64,000 bases of DNA from JBGAJN01 sp044224905. Its GTDB lineage: Bacteria; Verrucomicrobiota; Verrucomicrobiia; Limisphaerales; JBGAJN01. Below the pieces are notes generated by a model. The model had not been told where the DNA came from. It saw only the letters and a list, made by a program, of their open reading frames with translations, and searched no databases. A program made the translations under genes and the position numbers. The stretch is from the NCBI GenBank assembly GCA_044224905.1, contig JBGAJN010000002.1, positions 1,488,001 to 1,552,000 on the forward strand. The letters run 5' to 3'. Positions 17,979-27,149 of the stretch are shown piece after piece. The stretch's first letter is position 1. Every line of letters starts with the position of its first letter.

Positions 17979-19100
17979 GTGAGCGAAAGTTACGATGTGA
18001 TCGTGGTTGGCCTGGGTGCGATGGGCAGTGCGACGGCCTTCCAACTCGCGCGGCGCGGGCAGCGGGTTCTCGGCCTCGACCGCTTCACACCGCCGCACGA
18101 ATTCGGTTCCTCCCACGGCGAGACGCGGATCATTCGCGAGGCTTACTTCGAACACCCGCTCTACGTGCCGCTGGTCCAGCGCGCCTACGAACTCTGGGCT
18201 CAGTTGGAAAAGCTCTCCGGACGTTCGCTCTTCAAACAAACCGGCGGCCTGATGATCGGTCTCGAGAATGGTGCGATCGTCTCTGGCGCCTTGCGCAGTG
18301 CGCGCGAACATCGGCTCGCTCACGAACAGCTTTCCGCGGCGGAAGTGCGACGGCGCTTTCCCGCGCTCAGGCCCACGGAAGAACAGGTGGCCGTGTGGGA
18401 ATCGCGAGCGGGTGCGCTGTTTCCGGAGGCTTGCATCGAAGCGCATCTCGCGCAGTCCCGCGTCCACGGAGCCGAGCTGCGTTTCGGCGAAACAGTTCTG
18501 CGTTGGGAGCCCGCTGCTGCCGGAGTGCACGTCATCACGTCGGGCGGCGAATACGTTGCGAAGCGGCTCGTGCTGACTGCGGGTGCGTGGGTGTCGTCGT
18601 TGCTCGGTGAGTTCAAGTTTCCGTTCCGGGTCGAGCGGCAGGTTTTGTATTGGTTCGAACAACGCGCCCAGAGCCCGAACCTCGATCCGGCGAATTGCCC
18701 GATCTTCATCTGCCAAAATGAACGGCACGGTCACTTCTACGGTTTTCCCGATTTCGGAACGGGCGTGAAGGTGGCCCGTCATCACGCCGGCGAGACTGCG
18801 AATCCTGATGCGTTGCGTCGCGAGGTGAGCGCGGAGGAGATCGCGCTCATGCGGGAAATCGTTTCCGAGTTCTTGGCCGGTGCCGACGGCCCGCTGCGGG
18901 CGACCGCTGTCTGCATGTATACGAATACGCCGGACGAACATTTCCTCATCGATTGGCATCCGCAGAGTGATCGCGTGCTGATCGCAAGCCCGTGCTCCGG
19001 CCACGGCTTCAAATTCTCTGCGGCGATTGGCGAAGTGGTTAGTGATCTTGTGCTCGATGGTCGTTCGCGTTTCGATTTGAGTTTGTTCCGCTTGCGTTAA
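17979..19100 (+). CDS. monomeric sarcosine oxidase / N-methyl-amino-acid oxidase-like flavoprotein
   Basis: A 373-residue FAD oxidoreductase of the monomeric sarcosine oxidase/N-methyltryptophan oxidase family, which demethylates N-methyl amino acids to give formaldehyde, the free amino acid and H2O2. Visible: the FAD Rossmann motif VVGLGAMGSATAFQLARRG, the SSHGETRIIREAY segment typical of this family, and the ATAVCMYTNTPDEHF motif whose Cys carries covalent FAD in characterised members. The start is GTG at 17979, six bases after a TAGCCT element with TTGTCA 18 bp further up, a weak promoter match. Formaldehyde from this enzyme could feed the formate dehydrogenase encoded next door (inference). 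Substrate is not certain. Confidence 0.9.
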   Translation: MSESYDVIVVGLGAMGSATAFQLARRGQRVLGLDRFTPPHEFGSSHGETRIIREAYFEHPLYVPLVQRAYELWAQLEKLSGRSLFKQTGGLMIGLENGAIVSGALRSAREHRLAHEQLSAAEVRRRFPALRPTEEQVAVWESRAGALFPEACIEAHLAQSRVHGAELRFGETVLRWEPAAAGVHVITSGGEYVAKRLVLTAGAWVSSLLGEFKFPFRVERQVLYWFEQRAQSPNLDPANCPIFICQNERHGHFYGFPDFGTGVKVARHHAGETANPDALRREVSAEEIALMREIVSEFLAGADGPLRATAVCMYTNTPDEHFLIDWHPQSDRVLIASPCSGHGFKFSAAIGEVVSDLVLDGRSRFDLSLFRLR

Positions 19101-19128
19101 CGGGGCGCGTTGTTTCGATCCGCACGGC

Positions 19129-19156
19129 TCGACATCGTTTCGCTCCTCTGCATAAT
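19129..19156 (+). promoter_or_regulatory. sigma70-like promoter of glcDEF
   Basis: TCGACA (5/6 match to -35), a 16 bp spacer, then CATAAT (5/6 match to -10) ending at 19156. The glcD ATG is at 19165, so transcription would begin at or within a base or two of the start codon, giving a leaderless mRNA. Confidence 0.5.
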
Positions 19157-19164
19157 TCCGCCCC

Positions 19165-20619
19165 ATGTCTCACGACCACGCGCCAGCATTACCGCCGCAA
19201 TTCATCGCGCAACTTCGCGCGATCCTCGGTGCGGATGCCGTCATTGCCACGGCGGACGAACTCGCCGTGTATGAATGCGACGCCTACACGCTGGAGAAAA
19301 GTTTACCCAACGCCGTCGTTCTTCCGCGCACGACAGAAGAAGTCGCAGCCATCGTGAAGCTGTGCGCGCAGGCAAAAGTCCCGATCATCCCACGCGGCGC
19401 CGGCACAAGCCTCAGCGGTTCCGTGCTCGCGGTCACGGGCGGCGTGATGATCGCGTTGACTCGGATGAACAAGATTCTCTCCATTGATTACCGCAATCGT
19501 CGCGCGCTCGTCGAAGCGGGTTGCGTCAATGCCTGGATCACGAACGCCGTGAAATCGCGCGGTCTCCTTTTTGCGCCCGATCCGTCAAGCCAGGGTGCCT
19601 GCACCGTCGGTGGCAACGTGGCGATGAACTCCGGCGGTCCGCACACGTTGAAGTATGGCGTCACCACGAACCACGTGCTGGGTTTCGAGTTCGTTCTCCC
19701 GGACGGCGAAATCGTCTGGCTCGGTGCGACGCCCGACGGCGGTGAGGATGTCGACGGCTACGATCTACGCGGCGCGGTGATCGGTTGCGAGGGAATGTTC
19801 GGCATCGTCACGCGCGCTCTCGTCCGGCTCGTGCCGGCTCCGCAGGCTTACAAGACAATGCTTGGCGTTTTCGAAAACGTCGCCGACGCGAGCCAGACTG
19901 TGAGTGACATCATCGCGGCGGGTATTGTTCCCGGCGCGTTGGAGATGATGGATCAACTCATCACGCAAGCCATCGAGGCCGCGTATCATTTTGGCTTCCC
20001 GCTCGACGCCGGTGCGGTGCTCATCGTGGAACTCGACGGCCTGCAAGCCGGTCTGGAAGCCCAAGCCGAGCGCATCGTGGCGATCTGCAAAAAGAACAAT
20101 GCTCGCGAAGTCCGCATCGCTCACACGGAGGAAGAGCGCGCTTTGCTGTGGAAATGCCGCAAGCGCGCGTTCGGCGCGATCGGTCGGCTCAGCCCGAATT
20201 TTATCACGCAGGATGGTGTCGTGCCGCGCTCGCGGTTGCCGGAAATCGTGCAGTTCATCGGCGAGACCAGCCGCAATTACGGCCTGCGCATTCCAAATGT
20301 TTTCCACGCCGGCGACGGCAACATTCATCCACTCGTGCTGTACGATGAAAGTTTTCCCGATCAGGTCGAGCGAGCGGTTGCCGCGGGCAACGACATTCTC
20401 GAGAAGTGCATCGAACTCGGTGGCAGTGTGACGGGCGAGCACGGCATCGGCGTCGAGAAGATTGATTTCATGAAGAAGCAATTCACGCCGGACGATCTTG
20501 AGGCGATGCAGATCCTGCGGCGCGTCTTCGATCCCGATGGTCGCTGCAACCCGCACAAGATGTTCCCCGGCTCAAAGCGCTGCGGCGATTTCGCGCAACG
20601 CAAACAAATCGCGTGCTGA
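19165..20619 (+). CDS. glcD: glycolate oxidase subunit GlcD
   Basis: The 484-residue FAD subunit of glycolate dehydrogenase, which oxidises glycolate to glyoxylate and passes electrons to the respiratory chain through GlcE and GlcF. It has the FAD_binding_4 domain (VVLPRTTEEVAAIVKLC, PIIPRGAGTSLSG, GGNVAMNSGGPHTLKYG) and the C-terminal FAD-oxidase domain with NVFHAGDGNIHPLVLYD and GEHGIGVEKIDFMKKQF. D-lactate dehydrogenases share this fold, but the following glcE and glcF make the glycolate enzyme the best call. glcE starts 4 bp after the stop. Confidence 0.94.
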   Translation: MSHDHAPALPPQFIAQLRAILGADAVIATADELAVYECDAYTLEKSLPNAVVLPRTTEEVAAIVKLCAQAKVPIIPRGAGTSLSGSVLAVTGGVMIALTRMNKILSIDYRNRRALVEAGCVNAWITNAVKSRGLLFAPDPSSQGACTVGGNVAMNSGGPHTLKYGVTTNHVLGFEFVLPDGEIVWLGATPDGGEDVDGYDLRGAVIGCEGMFGIVTRALVRLVPAPQAYKTMLGVFENVADASQTVSDIIAAGIVPGALEMMDQLITQAIEAAYHFGFPLDAGAVLIVELDGLQAGLEAQAERIVAICKKNNAREVRIAHTEEERALLWKCRKRAFGAIGRLSPNFITQDGVVPRSRLPEIVQFIGETSRNYGLRIPNVFHAGDGNIHPLVLYDESFPDQVERAVAAGNDILEKCIELGGSVTGEHGIGVEKIDFMKKQFTPDDLEAMQILRRVFDPDGRCNPHKMFPGSKRCGDFAQRKQIAC

Positions 20620-20623
20620 CCTC

Positions 20624-21565
20624 ATGACGCTCAAACCTCCCAACGTCAGCGAACTGCAAGCATCACTGCGCGCAGCGTTCCAGCGCGGTGAACGTGTCGA
20701 TGCCGTGGAGCTCGCGGCCTTCAATCGCGTCCTCGCGCACGTTCCCGAAGACATGACCGTGACCGTCGAAGCCGGTGTGACGCTCGCCGCCTTGCAAAAA
20801 CACGTCGCGCGCGCCGGTCAGTGGCTGCCCATCGATCCGCCGCACGCCGAGCGTCTGACCGTAGCGGAACTGTTAATGCAAAACCCGAGCGGTCCGCGTC
20901 GTTGCGGCTACGGCACGATTCGCGAACATCTGCTCGGTCTCAACGTCGTGCTGGCGGACGGGCGATTGGTCCACTCCGGTGGCAGAGTCGTAAAGAACGT
21001 TGCCGGTTACGATCTCTGCAAACTCTTCGTCGGAAGCCGCGGCACGCTCGGCGTCGCGGTAGAAGCGACCTTCAAGCTGCGTCCGCTGCCTGAAGTTGAG
21101 CGGTTCGTGCAGTTGCGCTGCGTGACTTTGGATGAGGCGGGTCGTGCCATTGAACGTGTGCTCGATTCTGATCTGACGCCGGTCGTGTTCGATCTTCATC
21201 GCCTCGCAACTTCCAACTCTCAAATCTCCACCGTCTTGGGTTTCGCTGGTACGCCTTCGGAAGTAGATTGGCTCCTCGCTCGCGCGGCCGGTCTCGGCTT
21301 CTCTGAGTCGGCGACGCTGGATTACGAAGCCGATTTCTGGCGCGGCGGAGCGGGGGACGTCCATTCGCAATCGGTCTTGCCCTCGAAGCTAATCGAAACC
21401 GTGCAAACACTCGGTGCAGTTCCTTTTGTCGCCCGCGTGGCCAATGGTTCCATTGTCTATCGCGGCGGCCCGTCTCCCACGAAGGCGAGCGTGCCGACCG
21501 ATTTGATCCGCCGCATCAAGACCGCTTACGATCCGAAGGGAATTTTTCTGGAGCCGAAACTGTGA
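20624..21565 (+). CDS. glcE: glycolate oxidase subunit GlcE
   Basis: The second FAD-binding subunit of glycolate dehydrogenase, 313 residues from the ATG at 20624; the frame extends upstream into glcD but only this ATG fits the spacing. It shows the FAD-binding segments TVEAGVTLAALQKHV, WLPIDPPHAERLTVAE and VKNVAGYDLCKLFVGSRGTLGV, the last being typical of GlcE. It is shorter than E. coli GlcE (about 350 residues). It sits between glcD (4 bp gap) and glcF (4 bp overlap), so all three should be translated from one mRNA. Confidence 0.92.
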   Translation: MTLKPPNVSELQASLRAAFQRGERVDAVELAAFNRVLAHVPEDMTVTVEAGVTLAALQKHVARAGQWLPIDPPHAERLTVAELLMQNPSGPRRCGYGTIREHLLGLNVVLADGRLVHSGGRVVKNVAGYDLCKLFVGSRGTLGVAVEATFKLRPLPEVERFVQLRCVTLDEAGRAIERVLDSDLTPVVFDLHRLATSNSQISTVLGFAGTPSEVDWLLARAAGLGFSESATLDYEADFWRGGAGDVHSQSVLPSKLIETVQTLGAVPFVARVANGSIVYRGGPSPTKASVPTDLIRRIKTAYDPKGIFLEPKL

Positions 21566-22839
21566 ACGCCGTTACCACGCCCCCCGAACAGTTCATCGAC
21601 CGCGCGAAGTCGCTCGCGTGTATTCACTGCGGGCTTTGCCTGTCGTCGTGCCCGACCTATCTCGAAACCGGCAACGAAAACAATTCCCCGCGCGGACGCA
21701 TCTATCTCATGCGCGCGATTCAGGAAGGTCGTCTGCCGCTCGGTGACTCCGAGGTGCGAGCGCTCGATCTGTGTCTCGGCTGCCGCGCGTGCGAAGCCGT
21801 TTGCCCGAGCGGTGTGCAATATGGCGAACTTCTCGAAGGCACGCGCGATCATATCGAGCGAAAGTATCAACGCTCGACGTTTCAAACCTTCCTGCGCCGC
21901 GTCGCCATCGAACGCGTGTTTCCGTTTCCCGAGCGCATGGAAATCGCGCTGTTCCCCGCGCGCGCGGTCAAGGCGTTGGGCATCGAGAAATTCATGCCCA
22001 AGTTCATGCGCGACGCGCTCGCGTTGATCCCCAACAAGCTCGACGCGACGCCGCTCGCGGAGATTTCCCCGGCGAAAGGCGAACGCAAAGGCCGCGTTGG
22101 CTTCGTGCGCGGCTGCGTGATGAGCGTGATGTTTGGCGACACGAACGCGAACAGCGTGGAGCTATTGAATCGCGCCGGTTACGACGTGGTTACGCCGCCG
22201 ACGCAAGGCTGCTGCGGCGCGCTCTACGCGCACAGCGGCAATCTGGAAGCCGCGCGCGGCTCCGTCCGGCACAACATTGAAACTTTCGAGCGCTACAATC
22301 TCGACACGATCGTCATCAACGCGGCCGGCTGCGGCTCCACGTTGAAGGAATACGGCCACTTGCTGCACGGCGATCCGAAGTGGGAGGAACGTGGAAAGAA
22401 ATTCAGCGCGAAAGTAAAGGATTTGTCGGAGTTCCTGGTTTCCAATTGTCAGGCGAGCGCCGCGCAATCCGCCGGCTGCAGTTCGCAATCGTCCTGCAAG
22501 GTCACTTTCCACGACGCTTGCCATCTCGCGCACGCGCAGCGGATCACCAAGCAGCCGCGAGATATTTTGCGCGCGGTCGTGGGCGGCCAGCTCGTCGATT
22601 TGCCCGAAGCGGATGTCTGCTGCGGCAGCGCGGGGAGTTACAATTTGACGGAACCCGAAATGGCCGAGCGTCTCCAGAAGCGCAAGGTCGACAACATCCT
22701 CAAAACGGGCGCGGAAATCGTCGTCACGACGAATCCCGGCTGCATTTTGCAAATCCGGGCGGGTTTGGAAAAAGCCGGCGCCGGACACATTCGCGTGTTG
22801 CATCTCGCGGATTATCTCGTTGAGCAAAACAAAACGTGA
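21562..22839 (+). CDS. glcF: glycolate oxidase iron-sulfur subunit GlcF
   Basis: The 425-residue iron-sulfur subunit that takes electrons from GlcD/GlcE. It begins at a GTG overlapping the glcE stop (GTGA). Two [4Fe-4S] motifs lie in the first third, CIHCGLCLSSCP and CLGCRACEAVCP. Two cysteine-rich CCG domains follow, marked by QGCCGALYAHSG and VCCGSAGSYNLTEPEMA. The order D-E-F matches the usual glc operon, but the regulator GlcC, malate synthase GlcB and permease GlcA are absent, so regulation is unclear. Confidence 0.94.
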   Translation: MNAVTTPPEQFIDRAKSLACIHCGLCLSSCPTYLETGNENNSPRGRIYLMRAIQEGRLPLGDSEVRALDLCLGCRACEAVCPSGVQYGELLEGTRDHIERKYQRSTFQTFLRRVAIERVFPFPERMEIALFPARAVKALGIEKFMPKFMRDALALIPNKLDATPLAEISPAKGERKGRVGFVRGCVMSVMFGDTNANSVELLNRAGYDVVTPPTQGCCGALYAHSGNLEAARGSVRHNIETFERYNLDTIVINAAGCGSTLKEYGHLLHGDPKWEERGKKFSAKVKDLSEFLVSNCQASAAQSAGCSSQSSCKVTFHDACHLAHAQRITKQPRDILRAVVGGQLVDLPEADVCCGSAGSYNLTEPEMAERLQKRKVDNILKTGAEIVVTTNPGCILQIRAGLEKAGAGHIRVLHLADYLVEQNKT

Positions 22840-22926
22840 GTCATCGCCCGCGCTTCGAGAACGAGATTCATTCGTGACGGCTTTTGTATTTAGCTTCGCG
22901 CAGTTCTCCGGCAAGTTGGTGATCCC

Positions 22927-25900
22927 ATGAGCAACGTGGAATTGTCCGACGCCCTGTTCGCCAAGCTCGCCGGCTGGGAAGCCGTCAAGCAGGCGCGCAG
23001 CCTCATCGCGTCCGACCGCGTGCTCAGCTCCGATTGGCAGCCGCCGCTCCTCAAAGGCATGGTGCAGGAAGGCTCCACGACCTATCGCGCCGGGCTTGTC
23101 ATCAAGCATGCCTCTGACGCCGACAATCTCTGCACGTGCCGTCAAGCCCGCCAATACGGTGTGATCTGCGCGCACTCGGTGGCGGTGGGATTGCACTGGC
23201 TGAAATCAAAAACGCCCGCGGTTGCGACTCCGCCTCCCGCCGGTGTCGGTGCGGCGAAGCCTGCGCTCGCGACTGCGCCTGCGAAGCCGATCAAACGTCT
23301 GCGTCGAGCGGCAGCGAATGAATCCGGTGAAGAGTTCGAGCTGTTCGTCATCCTCCCGCCGAACTTCGCGCAGGCTGCGGCGAAGGGCAGGGTGACCGTT
23401 TGCTTTGAGGCGAAATGCGCAAAGGGGCGGGTTCCGCTGAACACGCTTTCGCGTGAAACGGCGTTCGCGGTCGCGACCGAAGACGCTGCGGTGCTGGAAG
23501 AAATCGAAACGCTCGCAGAATCGGGGCCGCCGGCGATGCTAATGTTGACCGCGAATCAGTTTGTGGAGCTGTTGCCGAAGTTGATCGGTCATCCGCGAGT
23601 GACGCTTGGCAAGTCGCAAGCGCTCGCGGTCAACAACGAGCCGTGGCCGGTGCCGTTGAAGGCGAGCTTGCTGGAGACGGGTGAGATTGTGCTGAAGCTC
23701 AATGCGAGTGCGCCGCCGGGATTAATTCGCGGCGCGACGTCGTGGGTGTTCGTCGGCGCGCAACTTTGCCCGACCGCGATTCCGCAAAGCATCGGCGACA
23801 TTTTCGCTGGCTCGGTAAAAATTCCCCGCAGCCGCGTGCCGCAGTTTCTCAGCTTGGACTGGCCGCGATTGATCGCGACCTGTGAGGTGCGGGCGGATTT
23901 CAGTCTCGAGGATTTTGAACTCGCTCCCGCGACGCCGCGCTTTCAACTCCATCTCGCCGGTGGTCTCGCGATGCTGTCGGCAAAGCTCGAGTGCTTCTAC
24001 GGCGAGCGGCGCGTGATGCCTGGAGTTTCGACGCCCGAAGATGCGTTGTGGTTGCCCGACCCAGTTTCTGCGACGCGCTACAGCACGCGAAATCTCGCCG
24101 CGGAGCAAGAAGCGGTCGCGCGTTTCACGCGCTACGGATTCAGTGGCCCGGACAAGCTCGGCTGCTGGAACGTGAAGGATCAAAACGCCGTGCTGAGTTT
24201 CTTCTCGCGTGAGTTTCCGCGCATTGAAAAAGAATGGCAGGTGACGCTCGAAGAACGGCTCGAACGCAGCACGCAGCAAAATCTCGAACGCGTGGAGCCG
24301 CACTTCGCGGTGACGCCGTCGGGCGAGCAGTGGTTCGACTTGCGCGTGGACTACCAGACGAGCGGTGGTGGTCGACTTTCGGCGAGCGAGGTGCAGCAAC
24401 TGTTGTTGTCGGGCCGCGGTCACGGGAAATCGGAGAGCGGAAAGTTTCTCCTCATCGACACGGGTGCGGTGGAAGAGTTGCAGGAGGTGTTGGTCGATGC
24501 GTCCCCGCAACAAACTGGCGCGGGCTATCGGCTGGGCAATGCGCAAGCGGGCTTCGTTGATGCGACTCTCCGCAAACAAGGCTGGACGCCGCAAGCGCCC
24601 GTCGCTTGGACGCAACGCGCCGCACAGCAACGCGGTGAGGTAAAGCCTGTGGTGCCACCGCTCGGTGAATTGGAGAAGGTTCTTCGTCCCTATCAGAAGG
24701 AAGGCGTGGCGTGGCTGCACTTTTTACGCACGAATGGTTTAGGTGGCATTCTCGCGGACGAAATGGGTCTTGGTAAAACGCTGCAAGTGCTCGGTTACCT
24801 GGCGACACGGAACGTTTCTAACGACCTTCGCGACGAGAAAAAAGGGGCTGCGGTAAGCATGGTGGTTTGCCCGACGTCGCTCGTTTTCAATTGGGTGGCC
24901 GAGGTGAAGAAGTTTACGCCGCAGTTGCGGGTGCTCGCCTTGCACGGACCGCGACGAGGCGATCTGTTCGCGCAGATTCCGCAGAGCGATTTGATCGTCA
25001 CGAGTTACAGCACGTTGCGGAATGATTTGGAACGGTATCGCGGAATCGAGCTCGATACGGTGGTGCTGGATGAGGCGCAGCACATCAAGAATCGGCAGAC
25101 ACAAAATGCGCAGGCGGTGAAATCGATCCGCTCGCGGCATCGCCTCGTGCTCACCGGCACGCCGATCGAAAACTCGGTGCTCGATCTCTGGAGCATCTTC
25201 GACTTTCTGATGCCGGGTTATCTCGGTGCGACGAAAGATTTTCGCGAGCGTTACGAGACGCCGATCGCGAAACTGCGGGACGCGGCGACGCAGGAGCGGC
25301 TCGCGCGACGCGTGCGCCCGTTTATTCTGCGGCGGCTCAAGCGCGATGTGGCGGCTGACCTACCGGAGAAACTCGAGCAGGTGAGCTACTGCGAGCTGAC
25401 CGAGGAACAGCGCGCGGTTTATCAGCAACTGCTCGACGCGGGGCGTCGCGAAGTGCTCAACGCGGTTGAGACCAACGGGCTGGGGAAGAGTCGGATGATC
25501 GTGCTCACGACGTTGCTGCGCTTGCGTCAGGTATGTTGCGATCTGCGTTTATTGGGCGTTGGTGAACAGGCTGACGAAGCGGCGCTTGTGAAGAAGTCGG
25601 ACGCGTCCTGTAACTCGGGAAAAGTTGAACTCTTCGCGGAACTGCTCGAAGAGATTCTCGATGGCGGACATCGCGCGCTCGTCTTCAGCCAGTTCACGAC
25701 GATGCTCGGTTTGCTCCGCGAACAACTCACTGCGGCGGGCGTTCCGTTCTGTTACCTTGACGGATCGACAACAGATCGGGCGTCGGTGGTGGAGAAGTTT
25801 CAGCGTGATTCGCGCATTCCGGTATTCCTCATCAGCCTCAAGGCCGGAGGCGTGGGTTTGAATCTCACCGGTGCGGACACGGTGATTCATTTCGATCCCT

Positions 25901-26121
25901 GGTGGAACCCGGCAGTCGAAGCACAGGCGACCGATCGCGCGCACCGTATCGGGCAGAAGAAAGTGGTGACGAGTTACAAGCTCATCACGCGCGACACCGT
26001 GGAGGAAAAGATCCTTAACCTCCAAGCGCGCAAACGGGCTCTGATCGAAGGCATGCTCGGCGACGAGCAGTTTACGTCAGGCCTAAGTTGGGAAGAAATC
26101 CAGGAGCTGCTGGCGGGATAA
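22927..26121 (+). CDS. SWIM zinc finger SNF2-family helicase
   Basis: A 1064-residue Swi2/Snf2 ATPase of the bacterial RapA/HepA-like group. Residues about 68-88 are a SWIM zinc finger (CTC then CAHSV, pattern CxCx(n)CxH). A long middle region has no motif I can name. The SNF2 ATPase starts near residue 587: LRPYQKEGVAWLHFL, ADEMGLGKT (Walker A), VLDEAQHIKN (DEAQ box), LTGTPIENSVLDLW. The helicase C half holds ALVFSQFTTML, SLKAGGVGLNLTGAD and TDRAHRIGQ. Such enzymes move along double-stranded DNA to remodel bound proteins; this one's target is unknown. Its last 50 bp overlap the convergent MBL gene. Confidence 0.93.
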   Translation: MSNVELSDALFAKLAGWEAVKQARSLIASDRVLSSDWQPPLLKGMVQEGSTTYRAGLVIKHASDADNLCTCRQARQYGVICAHSVAVGLHWLKSKTPAVATPPPAGVGAAKPALATAPAKPIKRLRRAAANESGEEFELFVILPPNFAQAAAKGRVTVCFEAKCAKGRVPLNTLSRETAFAVATEDAAVLEEIETLAESGPPAMLMLTANQFVELLPKLIGHPRVTLGKSQALAVNNEPWPVPLKASLLETGEIVLKLNASAPPGLIRGATSWVFVGAQLCPTAIPQSIGDIFAGSVKIPRSRVPQFLSLDWPRLIATCEVRADFSLEDFELAPATPRFQLHLAGGLAMLSAKLECFYGERRVMPGVSTPEDALWLPDPVSATRYSTRNLAAEQEAVARFTRYGFSGPDKLGCWNVKDQNAVLSFFSREFPRIEKEWQVTLEERLERSTQQNLERVEPHFAVTPSGEQWFDLRVDYQTSGGGRLSASEVQQLLLSGRGHGKSESGKFLLIDTGAVEELQEVLVDASPQQTGAGYRLGNAQAGFVDATLRKQGWTPQAPVAWTQRAAQQRGEVKPVVPPLGELEKVLRPYQKEGVAWLHFLRTNGLGGILADEMGLGKTLQVLGYLATRNVSNDLRDEKKGAAVSMVVCPTSLVFNWVAEVKKFTPQLRVLALHGPRRGDLFAQIPQSDLIVTSYSTLRNDLERYRGIELDTVVLDEAQHIKNRQTQNAQAVKSIRSRHRLVLTGTPIENSVLDLWSIFDFLMPGYLGATKDFRERYETPIAKLRDAATQERLARRVRPFILRRLKRDVAADLPEKLEQVSYCELTEEQRAVYQQLLDAGRREVLNAVETNGLGKSRMIVLTTLLRLRQVCCDLRLLGVGEQADEAALVKKSDASCNSGKVELFAELLEEILDGGHRALVFSQFTTMLGLLREQLTAAGVPFCYLDGSTTDRASVVEKFQRDSRIPVFLISLKAGGVGLNLTGADTVIHFDPWWNPAVEAQATDRAHRIGQKKVVTSYKLITRDTVEEKILNLQARKRALIEGMLGDEQFTSGLSWEEIQELLAG

Positions 26122-26953
26122 ACTGCGGTTCCGGCTGCGTGACGGCGAGTGGTGTGGGCGTCGGACGCGCGGCGAGGTGCAATGTCGGCAAGGGCGTGTC
26201 CTGTGAGGTCACGGCAACTTGCACGTGATTGGCGCCGGTCTTAGCGAGGCTTTGTTTCACGGCGCGATCGGCGAGCTCGGGGCGGTTACAGTCGCGGCTG
26301 AGGTGGCCCAGATACATTTGTTGCAAGTCGGCGGAGACCACTTGCTCAGCCACTTGCGCGGCGGCGTCATTCGAGAGGTGGCCGTGACGGCTGAGAATGC
26401 GTTGCTTCAGACTCCACGGGCGACGTGTGTCTTCCTGTAACAGCTTCACGTCGTGATTTGCCTCGAGGACGAGGACATTCGCGCAACGAACGCGCTCAAC
26501 GACAAGCTTCGTCGCGTGTCCGAGGTCGGTCAGAAAGCCAACGTTGCCCGCACTAGTCCGCAATAAAAAGCCGACGGGGTCCTGCGCATCGTGCGGGACG
26601 GAGAACGTGTTCACTTCGATCTCGCCGACTTCGAACGTTCCACCGGTTTCAAACAGACGGACTTCAAAGCGCGTTTGGAGAATCGATTCGACCGCTTCGC
26701 GGGTGAGGCGGTTGCAATAGATCGGGATGCTCAACTTTGCCGCGATCGCCGTGAGTCCTTGAATGTGGTCGCTGTGCTCGTGCGTGATGAGGATACCGGT
26801 GAGCGTTTCAGGCGTGCGCTGAATGCCCGCGAGGCGCTGGCGGATTTGCCGGCCACTGAACCCGGCGTCGATGAGGAGGCGCGTCTCTCCGGCTTCGAGA
26901 TACGCGCAATTACCGGCGGAACCGCTGCCGAGAATCGTGAAGGAAACTGCCAC
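26072..26953 (-). CDS. MBL-fold metallo-hydrolase (YycJ/WalJ-like)
   Basis: A 293-residue metallo-beta-lactamase-fold protein. It starts at GTG with SFTILGSGSAGNCAYLE and carries the metal-binding THEHSDHIQGL (HxHxDH), SVPHDAQDPVGF, FLTDLGHATK and GHLSRDCNRPE segments, a layout like YycJ/WalJ, whose relatives are proposed nucleases linked to cell-wall and DNA homeostasis. The last 30 or so residues are proline-rich and not part of the fold; they are encoded opposite the 3' end of the SNF2 gene. Function beyond metal-dependent hydrolysis is not readable. Confidence 0.88.
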   Translation of the reverse strand: MAVSFTILGSGSAGNCAYLEAGETRLLIDAGFSGRQIRQRLAGIQRTPETLTGILITHEHSDHIQGLTAIAAKLSIPIYCNRLTREAVESILQTRFEVRLFETGGTFEVGEIEVNTFSVPHDAQDPVGFLLRTSAGNVGFLTDLGHATKLVVERVRCANVLVLEANHDVKLLQEDTRRPWSLKQRILSRHGHLSNDAAAQVAEQVVSADLQQMYLGHLSRDCNRPELADRAVKQSLAKTGANHVQVAVTSQDTPLPTLHLAARPTPTPLAVTQPEPQFIPPAAPGFLPNLGLT

Positions 26954-27111
26954 GGCGCGACGTTAGAAGTATGGCCAAAACGCGGCAATGATTTTCTCGG
27001 AGAATGGTATTGGGAGTTGTTGAGATCGCCGCGGGCGGTCGGAGGCGCCATCTATTTTTCTGCGATTCGCGGCTGTTTGTGACCAAAAGCACGCTTCGTG
27101 CCGTTTAACTC

Positions 27112-27141
27112 TTGAGTTCGGGTTGCAGCTGCCGATATAAA
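27112..27141 (+). promoter_or_regulatory. sigma70-like promoter of rpoN
   Basis: TTGAGT (27112-27117), an 18 bp spacer, then TATAAA (27136-27141). The ATG of rpoN begins only 8 bp after the -10 element, so the transcript would be leaderless or nearly so. Confidence 0.5.
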
Positions 27142-27149
27142 CTGCATCG

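Noticed and set aside
21205..21230. AT-leaning patch in glcE (cttccaactctcaaatctcc)
   Set aside because: It recalls dispersed intergenic repeats, but it is in frame and short, so ordinary coding sequence is simpler.
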